This document shows positions 51,212-59,042 of a stretch of DNA of 64,000 bases, piece by piece. How positions within the stretch are numbered: position 1 is the stretch's first letter; each line of letters opens with the position of its first letter. Below the pieces are notes generated by a model. That model was not told where the DNA came from and made no database searches. It saw nothing but the letters and a program-made list of their open reading frames with translations. Made by a program: the position numbers and the translations under genes. Source of the DNA: Nioella sp964229645 (GTDB taxonomy: Bacteria > Pseudomonadota > Alphaproteobacteria > Rhodobacterales > Rhodobacteraceae); NCBI RefSeq assembly GCF_964229645.1, contig NZ_CAXREX010000163.1, positions 11,265 to 75,264 of the forward strand. The letters run 5' to 3'.

Positions 51212-51269
51212 AAGATTTGGTTAACAAGCCTCTTTCCCGAAAGCCTATCTGCCCCTAGGCTCCGCGGTG

Positions 51270-52076
51270 ATGAGCGAGTTTTACAAAGTCACCACCCTGG
51301 CCAAGATGCGGTCGGACGCGCCCTGGCGCCATGCGACTCTGCATTCGGACCCGCGCCCGCAGCTGTTCTGGTTCACCCGTGGCCAGGGCCGGTTTTCCAT
51401 TGGAGCCGTGACGCGCGGCTACGGGCCCAACACAGCCGTGTTCATTCCGTCAGGCGTGATGATCGCGGTCGAGATTTCGGCGCAGGTTCAGGGCGTGCTG
51501 CTGAAACTGCCGTTCGACCCCACGCTCGGCCTGCCGACGGTGCCTTTCCATATCCGTGTCAGCAATGTCGAGGCGCAGTCCAATTTCTCGGGCTATATCG
51601 ACATGATCGAACGCGAGCTGGCTGCCCATGCGCCCGCCCGAGACCAGGCATTGCGCGCCTACGGGCTGCTCATTTCCACCTGGATCGCGCGGCAACTTGC
51701 GGTGCAGGACGGCACCATCCTGCGCGACAAGACCCATGTTCTGGCCGAACGCTACGCCGCGCTGGTTGAAAGTGGCTATCGCAGTGGCAACGGCGTGTCG
51801 AGCTACGCCGAGGCCCTGGGCGTGACACCGACCCACCTGACACGGGTCTGCCGGGACGCCTGCGGCCGTCCGGCCCTGGCCATCTTGCAGGAACGAATCC
51901 TGCATGACGCCTGCCGATTGCTGGTTGATACGGACATGCCCGCCCGCGATATCGCCACTGAACTCGGCTTTTCCTCGGCGGCCTATTTCACGCGCGCCTT
52001 TTCCAAGCTTGCCGGTTACACGCCGTCAGAGTTTCGAAAACTGCCCCCGATGCGGCAGATTCTGCACGCGGGTTGA
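51270..52076 (+). CDS. AraC-family transcriptional regulator
   Basis: A 268-residue regulator. The N-terminal cupin-like ligand domain (about 25-130) has FWFTRGQGRFSIGAVTRGYGPNTAVFIPSGV. The C-terminal AraC DNA-binding domain (about 165-262) has two HTH units, YAEALGVTPTHLTRVCRDACG and DIATELGFSSAAYFTRAFSKLAG, ending TPSEFRK. A GTG one codon upstream is the alternative start. It precedes the peptide ABC operon by 229 bp on the same strand and may control it, by position only. Confidence 0.88.
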   Translation: MSEFYKVTTLAKMRSDAPWRHATLHSDPRPQLFWFTRGQGRFSIGAVTRGYGPNTAVFIPSGVMIAVEISAQVQGVLLKLPFDPTLGLPTVPFHIRVSNVEAQSNFSGYIDMIERELAAHAPARDQALRAYGLLISTWIARQLAVQDGTILRDKTHVLAERYAALVESGYRSGNGVSSYAEALGVTPTHLTRVCRDACGRPALAILQERILHDACRLLVDTDMPARDIATELGFSSAAYFTRAFSKLAGYTPSEFRKLPPMRQILHAG

Positions 52077-52305
52077 TCGAAGCGCTCGGATCACCCCGCT
52101 TTCAAGAAATGTCAGGGTTTCGCGGGTCCTTGTCGTTTTTGGCACATCACAATGTCGCAATTCGCACCCAAATCGAATAGCGGGACCATTGACGCAAGCC
52201 CATTATTGGTGCGGTAATGATCTCATATCTGGCGCGCGGGGCTGTCGGCCTCCTCTGACTCCTGCGACGACAGCAAAGAATAAATTGTGTCACAGGGAGA
52301 TGAGA

Positions 52306-53946
52306 ATGACGCAGCAAACCACCCACTTCCTCAAATCGCATCCGGCAGCGGAAATGTATGCGGAGGAATACAAAAAAGGCGAACTGTCGCGTCGTGAGTT
52401 CCTCACGCGCTCTACCGCGCTCGGCGTGTCCGCCGTTGCCGCTTATTCGCTGATCGGCCTGAACCCGGCCGAAGCAGCTGGCCACCGCGCGACGCCCCAG
52501 ATGGGCGGCACGCTGCGCATCCAGATGCGCGTCGACCAGGGCAAGGACCCGCGGACCTATGACTGGTCCGAGATGGGCAACCTCAGCCGCGGCATCTGCG
52601 AATACCTCGTGGAATACAACCGCGACGGGTCGTTCTCGGGCGTTCTGCTGGAAAGCTGGGAAGCCAACGCAGACGCCACCCAGTACACCCTGCATGTTCG
52701 TCAGGGCGTGATGTGGAACAATGGCGACGAATTCACCGCGGAAGACGTGGCCGCCAACTTCACCGGCTGGTGCGACACCTCGGTGGAAGGCAACTCGATG
52801 GGGACCCGCATGGGGGCGCTTGTCGATCCCGAAACCGGCCAGGCCCGCGAAGGCTCGATCGTGGTTGTCGACAGCCACACCGTGCAGCTGAACCTGCCCG
52901 CCGCCGACATCACCATCATCCCCGGCATCGCAGACTACCCGTCTGCCGTGCAGCACCGTGACCTGATCGGCACCGACCCGCTTCAGCACGGCGTGGGCAC
53001 CGGCGCCTACCGCCTGGTCGAGCACGAGGTGGGCGTTTTCGCCGCCCTCGAGAAGAACCCCGACCATACCTACTGGCGCGACGCCTACCTTGATCGTGTC
53101 GAAATCATCGACCTCGGCGAAGACCCGGCGGCCTGGGTGGCCGGTGCGGAAGCCGACGAATTCGACATGACCTACGAAACCACCGGTGACTTCATCGACA
53201 TCTTCGACGCCATCGGCTTCGAGCAGTCGAGCGCCACCACCGCGGCAACCCTGGTCATCCGCATGAACCAGAACAACCCGCCCTACGACAACGCCATGGT
53301 GCGTCGTGCGGTGAACATGGCCGTGGATCCCAACGTGGTTCTGGAACTGGGCTATGCCGGTCGCGGCACCCCGGCAGAAAACCACCATGTCTGCCCGATC
53401 CATCCCGAATACGCGCAGCTGCCCGCACAGACCGTCGACAAGGACGCGGCCTATGCGATGCTGCAGGAATCGGGCCATGCCGACCACGTGTTCGAAATCG
53501 TGTCGCTCGATGGCGGTTTCGAGCGTGACTCCACCGACGCCCTGGCCGCACAGCTGCGCGACGCGGGCTTCAACGTGGAACGTCGCGTGATCCCGGGCTC
53601 GACCTTCTGGAACGACTGGGCCGTGTATCCCTACAGCTCCACCACCTGGAACCACCGCGAACTGGGTGTCATGGTGCTGAACCTGGCCTACAAGTCGGGT
53701 GTGCCGTGGAACGAAACCGGCTTCTCCAACGCCGAGTTCGACGAATTGCTGGCCCAAGCGAACGGCATCCAGGACGCTGACGCGCGCCGCGAAGTGATGG
53801 CCCGCATCCAGCAGATCATGCAGGACGAAGCGGTCATCAACCAGTCTTACTGGCGCTCGCTCTACCGTCACGCCAAACCCGGTGTGGTGAATGCGGAAAT
53901 GCATCCCAAGTTCGAGATCAACATCGCCTATCTCGGCTGGGCATAA
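52306..53946 (+). CDS. Peptide-type ABC transporter substrate-binding protein (Tat-exported)
   Basis: A 546-residue extracytoplasmic solute receptor of the SBP_bac_5 family. A twin-arginine signal is present: SRREFLTRSTALGVSAVAAYSLIG, preceded by a polar leader of about 35 residues and ended by PAEAAG. The mature part begins GGTLRIQMRVDQGKDPRTYDWSE and has LLESWEANADATQYTLHVRQGVMW, TGAYRLVEHEVG and YWRSLYRH. Such receptors bind di/oligopeptides, opines or other compounds; the ligand is unknown. AGGGAG precedes the ATG at 52306 by 6 nt; the ATG at 52300 is too close to it. A terminator follows the gene. Confidence 0.93.
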   Translation: MTQQTTHFLKSHPAAEMYAEEYKKGELSRREFLTRSTALGVSAVAAYSLIGLNPAEAAGHRATPQMGGTLRIQMRVDQGKDPRTYDWSEMGNLSRGICEYLVEYNRDGSFSGVLLESWEANADATQYTLHVRQGVMWNNGDEFTAEDVAANFTGWCDTSVEGNSMGTRMGALVDPETGQAREGSIVVVDSHTVQLNLPAADITIIPGIADYPSAVQHRDLIGTDPLQHGVGTGAYRLVEHEVGVFAALEKNPDHTYWRDAYLDRVEIIDLGEDPAAWVAGAEADEFDMTYETTGDFIDIFDAIGFEQSSATTAATLVIRMNQNNPPYDNAMVRRAVNMAVDPNVVLELGYAGRGTPAENHHVCPIHPEYAQLPAQTVDKDAAYAMLQESGHADHVFEIVSLDGGFERDSTDALAAQLRDAGFNVERRVIPGSTFWNDWAVYPYSSTTWNHRELGVMVLNLAYKSGVPWNETGFSNAEFDELLAQANGIQDADARREVMARIQQIMQDEAVINQSYWRSLYRHAKPGVVNAEMHPKFEINIAYLGWA

Positions 53947-53957
53947 TCCAAGGGAAA

Positions 53958-53988
53958 GGGCGGCGCGGAACCCCGTGCCGCCCTTTTT
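53958..53988 (+). terminator. Intrinsic terminator/attenuator after the binding-protein gene
   Basis: GGGCGGCGCGG (53958-53968) pairs with CCGTGCCGCCC (53973-53983), with one G-T pair and a 4-nt loop, then TTTTT. Placed between the receptor gene and the permeases, it would yield more receptor than transporter mRNA. Confidence 0.85.
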
Positions 53989-54090
53989 CCCACCAGATTC
54001 CGGGTCCGTAGGGCAAACGGGCCTTATCCCAACGGTTCATAAAGAAACCGGCCAAGCCGTCCGTGGGCGGCACAAGCGACAGGGAATATC

Positions 54091-55176
54091 ATGGGACTCT
54101 TCATTCTGCGCCGTCTTGGCGTGATGATCCTGACTGCACTCTGCCTGACATTCGTGGTCTTCTTCCTCACAAATCTCGGGCCCAATCTCGAAAAGCTGGC
54201 CAAGACCCAGGGCAACAACCGGATGTCGGATGCCGAGGTTGTGCAATGGCTTGAAAACAACGGCTACAGCCGCCCGATCGTGGTGCGCTACGGCGAATGG
54301 CTGGGCGTTGTGCCGGGTTGGACGCGCGAAACCCGTGACGGAGACATCGTGGGGCGCTGCATCGACCAGGGCATGGACCCTGCCGAAGCCCCTACCTTCT
54401 GCGGCGTCTTCCAGGGCGATTTCGGCTATTCCACCCGGCTTGACGACGAGGTGTCGGGCGTGATCGGCACACGGCTTCCGCTGACGGGATGGCTGATGCT
54501 GATTGCCTTCCTGGTCATGGTGCCATCGGCGCTGATCGTGGGCATCCTTGCCGGGATGCGAGAGGGCAGCCGGATGGACCGAACCCTGTCCACCTTCTCG
54601 ATCGCGTCGACCGCGACACCGGAATACGTGTCGGGCGTGATCTTCATCATCCTCTTTGCCTCCTCCACCGCGGGCCTGTCACCGTGGCTGGCCGAGAATG
54701 GCTGGATCGAGGGGCGCACGTGGTTTCTGGGCTCGGCCCGGTCGGCGATGGATGACATAACGCTGTGGAATTTCACGCTGCCGGTGATGACCATCGCACT
54801 TTACGGCATGGGCTATATCGCGCGCATGACCCGGGCCTCGATGGCCGAGGTGATGACGGCGCAATACATCCGCACCGCGCGCCTCAAGGGCGTGAGCTTC
54901 CGCAACATCGTGCTGAAACACGCGCTGCGCAACGCGCTGATCGCACCCTTTACCGTGATCATGCTGCAAATCCCGTGGCTGCTCACTGGTGTGGTGATTG
55001 TCGAGACGCTCTTCAATTACAACGGCTTCGGCTGGACCCTGGTGGAGGCGGCCTCGAACAACGATATTGAACTGCTCCTGTCCTGTTCGATCGTCGCCGT
55101 GTTCGTGGTTCTGCTGACACAGCTGATTTCCGATATCGGCTACGTCTACCTGAACCCGCGCATCCGCATTTCTTAA
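54091..55176 (+). CDS. Peptide-type ABC transporter permease (DppB-like)
   Basis: 361 residues with about six transmembrane helices. The start LFILRRLGVMILTALCLTFVVFFLTNLGP is the typical DppB/OppB first helix. The binding-protein-dependent transport motif (EAA loop) is near residues 245-275: ASMAEVMTAQYIRTARLKGVSFRNIVLKHALRNALI. A periplasmic loop of about 75 residues between helices 1 and 2 (NNRMSDAEVVQWLENNGYSR to DFGYSTRLDDEVSGVI) is somewhat longer than usual. It begins 145 bp after the receptor gene and ends 13 bp before the second permease. Confidence 0.93.
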   Translation: MGLFILRRLGVMILTALCLTFVVFFLTNLGPNLEKLAKTQGNNRMSDAEVVQWLENNGYSRPIVVRYGEWLGVVPGWTRETRDGDIVGRCIDQGMDPAEAPTFCGVFQGDFGYSTRLDDEVSGVIGTRLPLTGWLMLIAFLVMVPSALIVGILAGMREGSRMDRTLSTFSIASTATPEYVSGVIFIILFASSTAGLSPWLAENGWIEGRTWFLGSARSAMDDITLWNFTLPVMTIALYGMGYIARMTRASMAEVMTAQYIRTARLKGVSFRNIVLKHALRNALIAPFTVIMLQIPWLLTGVVIVETLFNYNGFGWTLVEAASNNDIELLLSCSIVAVFVVLLTQLISDIGYVYLNPRIRIS

Positions 55177-55189
55177 GGAGACGAGAGCA

Positions 55190-56710
55190 ATGGACATGCT
55201 GACCTGGTCCGGGTCCCTCGGCCCCTACCTGAACCCGCTGATGCTGGGGGCCGTCGCGGTCTTCTTCGCGGCCTTCCTTCTGAACCTCGCAATGAACCTC
55301 ATCGGGCTGCGCCAGGCCGAGCCGATCGTGAACCCCGATCACACGATCAGCTATCGATATGGCCCGGTGGATTATGCCCTGCTGGCCATGAAATATTCCG
55401 TCTTTGCCGTTCTGGCGGCCCTGGCGGTCTATATCGTGGCGGGCATCCTGCAACCGAGCATGGAGTCCAAGGGCATCATCGGCGCGCTCGGCGCGCAGTT
55501 CCTGCCCGTCTGGATCGCGCTTGTGGCCACCTTCGTCTTCTCGATCCGCTTCAAGCGTCGGCTCGGGCTTTACGGCAAGCTCTTCGACAACTTGATCGGC
55601 ATGATCGGCTTCGGTCTTGTGATGTTCTGGATCTTCACCGCGATCTTCGCGCCGACCATTGCAACCCATGGCGCGCTCGACGTGGTGGCCTCGCTGCGCA
55701 ATGACGCGCCGGGGATCGCCGTGCCCAATGCGGCGGCGGACGGGGTGTTCCCCTATTACCTGCTTGGTGGCGACGCGCTTGGGCGCGATGTCTTCAGCCG
55801 CATGGTGTTCGGGGCGCGCGAGGTGCTGACCATCGCGCCCGCGGCCACGCTATTCGCCTTCATGGTGGGCATCACCCTGGGCCTGCCCGCAGGCTACATG
55901 GGCGGACGCTTCGACACACTGATCACCTTCATTGCCAACCTCGTGCTGGCCTTCCCGGTGATCCTGCTGTTCTACCTGCTGGTCACGCCCGAGATCGTCG
56001 AAGCCGGGGTGCCGGTCTACATGGCATCGGTCCTGTTCATCATGCCGGTGATCTTCGTCTGGGTGCTGCTCTATTCGCGCTACCGGGCACAGCCCAACAT
56101 CATCAAGTGGGTGGCGATCCCGATCACGCTGGTGCTGCTGCTGCTCTATCTCGGCACGGTGTTCCGCTTCGATCCCTTCGTGTGGCTGGCGACCTCGTTC
56201 ATCGGCTATCTCAACCAGGGCAACCCGGTCTCGGAATGGATGACGCAGACCCGTGAAGCCTACGAGCCGCTGATCGGGATTCCCATCGACGGCAACCTGC
56301 TGATCGTTTTCGTGTCGGTCGTCTTCGTCAACAGCCCCACGGTGTTCCGTATCGTTCGCGGGCTGGTGCTGGACATCAAGACCCGCGACTACGTGGCGGC
56401 GGCACAGACGCGCGGCGAAGGCCCGTGGTATATCATGCTGTGGGAAATCCTGCCCAATGCGCGCGGGCCGCTCATCGTCGATTTCTGTCTGCGCATCGGC
56501 TACACCACGATCCTTCTGGGCACCTTGGGCTTCTTCGGCCTTGGCGTTGACCCCGAAAGCCCGAACTGGGGTTCGACGATCAACGAGGGGCGGCGCCTGC
56601 TGACGGTCTATCCGCACCCGCCGCTGCCCCCTGCCCTTGCGCTGATGACCCTCGTGCTTGGTCTCAACCTGCTGGCCGACGGCCTGCGTGAAGAAAGCCT
56701 GAAGGACTGA
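55190..56710 (+). CDS. Peptide-type ABC transporter permease (DppC-like, extended)
   Basis: 506 residues, about 200 more than a usual DppC. The extra sequence lies in an N-terminal block (about 1-130) with three added hydrophobic segments before the normal first helix (NLIGMIGFGLVMFWIFTAIFAP). A central insert with further membrane spans (about 270-385: VYMASVLFIMPVIFVWVLLYS, WVAIPITLVLLLLYLGTVF) also contributes. The DppC core is present: YLLGGDALGRDVFSRMVFGAREVL and the EAA loop DYVAAAQTRGEGPWYIMLWEILPNARGPLI, then GFFGLGVDPESPNWGSTINEGRR. AAGGAG precedes the ATG. The extension fits membrane protein sequence and no frameshift is seen. Confidence 0.9.
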   Translation: MDMLTWSGSLGPYLNPLMLGAVAVFFAAFLLNLAMNLIGLRQAEPIVNPDHTISYRYGPVDYALLAMKYSVFAVLAALAVYIVAGILQPSMESKGIIGALGAQFLPVWIALVATFVFSIRFKRRLGLYGKLFDNLIGMIGFGLVMFWIFTAIFAPTIATHGALDVVASLRNDAPGIAVPNAAADGVFPYYLLGGDALGRDVFSRMVFGAREVLTIAPAATLFAFMVGITLGLPAGYMGGRFDTLITFIANLVLAFPVILLFYLLVTPEIVEAGVPVYMASVLFIMPVIFVWVLLYSRYRAQPNIIKWVAIPITLVLLLLYLGTVFRFDPFVWLATSFIGYLNQGNPVSEWMTQTREAYEPLIGIPIDGNLLIVFVSVVFVNSPTVFRIVRGLVLDIKTRDYVAAAQTRGEGPWYIMLWEILPNARGPLIVDFCLRIGYTTILLGTLGFFGLGVDPESPNWGSTINEGRRLLTVYPHPPLPPALALMTLVLGLNLLADGLREESLKD

Positions 56711-56714
56711 TCCC

Positions 56715-58796
56715 ATGACAGAGACCTATGACGGACCGATCCTGGAAATCGAGAACCTCTCCATCAGCTTCTTCACGCGCCTGCGCGAGATCCCGGCGGT
56801 GATGGATTTCTCCTGCACGGTGATGCCGGGCGAGGCTATGGGCCTCGTGGGCGAATCCGGCTGCGGGAAATCCACCGTGGCGCTTGGGGTCATGCAGGAC
56901 CTGGGCGTGAACGGGCGCATCGTCGGGGGCTCCATCAAGTTCAAGGGGCGCAACCTCAACGAGATGAGCCACGAGGAACTGGCCAAGATCCGCGGCAAGG
57001 AAATTGCCATGATCTACCAGGAGCCGATGGCTTCGCTCAATCCGGCGATGAAGATCGGCAAGCAACTGATGGAAGTGCCGATGATCCACGAAGGCGTGTC
57101 GGCCGAAGAGGCCTACAAGCGCGCGCTCGAAGTGGTTACCGATGTGCGCCTGCCAGACCCCAAGCGGATGCTGGACAGCTTCCCGCACCAGCTGTCGGGT
57201 GGCCAGCAGCAGCGGATCGTTATCGCCATGGCGCTGATGGCGAACCCTTCGCTTCTGATCCTCGATGAACCCACCACCGCGCTCGACGTGACGGTGGAGG
57301 CCGCCGTGGTAGAACTGGTCAAGGACCTGGGCAAGAAATACGGCACCTCGATGCTGTTCATCTCGCACAACCTCGGCCTCGTTCTGGAAACCTGCGACCG
57401 GCTTTGCGTGATGTATTCGGGCGAGGCCGTGGAAACCGGGTCGATCGAGGACGTGTTCGACAAGATGCGCCACCCCTATACGCAGGCGCTCTTCCGGTCG
57501 ATCCCGCTGCCCGGGGCCGACAAGAACAGCCGCCCGCTGGTGGCCATTCCCGGCAACTTCCCCCTGCCCCACGAACGGCCCAACGGCTGCAACTTCGGCC
57601 CCCGCTGCGACTATTTCGAAGCCGGGCGCTGCGATGCGCGCGACATCCCGATGGACGCGATCGAAGGCGATGACCGCCATGATTCCCGCTGTCTGAAGTT
57701 CCGCGAGATCGACTGGAACGCGCCGATCAAGGCGTCCACCACGACCGAGAAGGCGGAAATCGGCGAAGTGGTGCTGAAGGTAGACAACCTCAAGAAATAC
57801 TACGAGGTGGCAGCGAGCGCGCTTTTCGCCCATGGCGACAAGAAGGTGGTGAAGGCCAACGAGACGCTGAGCTTCGAGGCCCGCGAATCCGAAACCCTGG
57901 CCATCGTGGGGGAATCGGGCTGTGGCAAGTCCACGCTCGCCAAGGTGTTGATGGGGCTGGAAACGGCCACCGACGGACACGTGCTGCTTGATGAGCGAGG
58001 CATCGAAACCGTGCCGATCGAGGAACGCGACACCAAGACCGTGTCGTCGATCCAGATGGTGTTCCAGAACCCCTTCGACACGCTCAACCCCTCGATGACC
58101 GTGGGGCGCCAGATCATCCGGGCGCTGGAGATCTTCAAGATCGGCAAGAACGAGGCGGAACGCCGCCAGCGCATGCTGGAACTGCTCGACCTCGTGAAAC
58201 TGCCCCGCGCCTTTGCCGATCGCATGCCCCGGCAACTGTCGGGTGGCCAGAAACAGCGCGTGGGCATCGCCCGCGCCTTCGCGGGCGGCGCGCGGATCGT
58301 GGTGGCCGACGAACCTGTTTCGGCGCTCGACGTGTCGGTGCAGGCGGCAGTGACCGATCTGTTGATGGAGATCCAGCGCAACGAGAAGACGACGCTTCTG
58401 TTCATCAGCCACGACCTGTCCATCGTGCGCTATCTCTCGGACCGGGTGATGGTGATGTATCTGGGTCACGTGGTGGAAATCGGCACGACCGACCAGGTCT
58501 TCAGCCCGCCTTACCATCCCTATACCGAGGCGCTTCTCTCGGCGGTTCCGATCGCCGATACCTCGGTCGAGAAAGAGCACATCGTTCTGGAAGGCGATAT
58601 TCCCTCGGCGATGAACCCGCCGTCGGGCTGCCCGTTCCAGACGCGCTGCCGGTGGAAGAAGGACGTTCCGGGTGGGCTGTGCGAGGCCGAGGTGCCGGCC
58701 ATGAAGACGCTGGCCGACGGACACCAGATCAAGTGCCACCTGGCCGATGACATCCTGTCGCGCATGCGGCCCGTCATCAAGATCGCGGCCGAGTAA
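56715..58796 (+). CDS. Peptide-type ABC transporter ATPase, fused DppD-DppF
   Basis: 693 residues with two complete nucleotide-binding domains in tandem. Domain 1: Walker A GESGCGKST at 46-54, signature LSGGQQQR, Walker B LLILDEPTTALDV, then the oligopeptide C-terminal motif CNFGPRCDYFEAGRC. Domain 2: Walker A at about 399-407, LSGGQKQRVGIARAF, IVVADEPVSALDV, ending with GCPFQTRCRWKKDVPGGLC. The Cys-rich C-terminal motifs of both halves may bind an iron-sulfur cluster, as seen in some Dpp/Opp ATPases. It starts 4 bp after the permease gene and ends the operon at a terminator. Confidence 0.95.
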   Translation: MTETYDGPILEIENLSISFFTRLREIPAVMDFSCTVMPGEAMGLVGESGCGKSTVALGVMQDLGVNGRIVGGSIKFKGRNLNEMSHEELAKIRGKEIAMIYQEPMASLNPAMKIGKQLMEVPMIHEGVSAEEAYKRALEVVTDVRLPDPKRMLDSFPHQLSGGQQQRIVIAMALMANPSLLILDEPTTALDVTVEAAVVELVKDLGKKYGTSMLFISHNLGLVLETCDRLCVMYSGEAVETGSIEDVFDKMRHPYTQALFRSIPLPGADKNSRPLVAIPGNFPLPHERPNGCNFGPRCDYFEAGRCDARDIPMDAIEGDDRHDSRCLKFREIDWNAPIKASTTTEKAEIGEVVLKVDNLKKYYEVAASALFAHGDKKVVKANETLSFEARESETLAIVGESGCGKSTLAKVLMGLETATDGHVLLDERGIETVPIEERDTKTVSSIQMVFQNPFDTLNPSMTVGRQIIRALEIFKIGKNEAERRQRMLELLDLVKLPRAFADRMPRQLSGGQKQRVGIARAFAGGARIVVADEPVSALDVSVQAAVTDLLMEIQRNEKTTLLFISHDLSIVRYLSDRVMVMYLGHVVEIGTTDQVFSPPYHPYTEALLSAVPIADTSVEKEHIVLEGDIPSAMNPPSGCPFQTRCRWKKDVPGGLCEAEVPAMKTLADGHQIKCHLADDILSRMRPVIKIAAE

Positions 58797-58818
58797 GGCG
58801 CCCGATCCGATCCAGTCG

Positions 58819-58842
58819 AAGGCCCCCTCCCCTGGGGGCCTT
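58819..58842 (+). terminator. Intrinsic terminator of the ABC operon
   Basis: AAGGCCCCC (58819-58827) and GGGGGCCTT (58834-58842) form a perfect 9-bp stem with a 6-nt loop, followed by TTGCTTT. Confidence 0.85.
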
Positions 58843-58880
58843 TTGCTTTAAGATCGAACTGCAAGACATTGTCAGGAATG

Positions 58881-58908
58881 AAAAAAGAGGGTCCCCAGGG
58901 ACCCTCTT
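58881..58908 (-). terminator. Intrinsic terminator for nrdJ
   Basis: AAGAGGGTCCC (58885-58895) and GGGACCCTCTT (58898-58908) form an 11-bp stem with a 2-nt nominal loop. The A-run at 58881-58886 gives a T-run on the minus strand. It lies about 135 bp beyond the nrdJ stop. Confidence 0.85.
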
Positions 58909-58926
58909 GAGTTTCGCTGTTCAGGC

Positions 58927-58989
58927 TCAGTATTTGTACCGCCCGTAGTTTTCTGCCTGCGGCCTGAACCGCGTCAGGGGCGAGCGCAC
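58927..58989 (-). other. Possible 20-codon mini-ORF between nrdJ and its terminator
   Basis: A GTG-started frame on the minus strand reads as 20 residues rich in Arg and Tyr and ends ENYGRYKY before TGA, 18 nt before the terminator stem. There is no strong ribosome-binding site, only GGGGCGG next to the GTG. It could be a tiny gene, a leftover of a longer gene, or chance. Confidence 0.25.
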
Positions 58990-59042
58990 CCGCCCCGTGT
59001 TTCAGAACCCGCGCCGGGGCAATTGGCGCAGGTCCCGATCTC

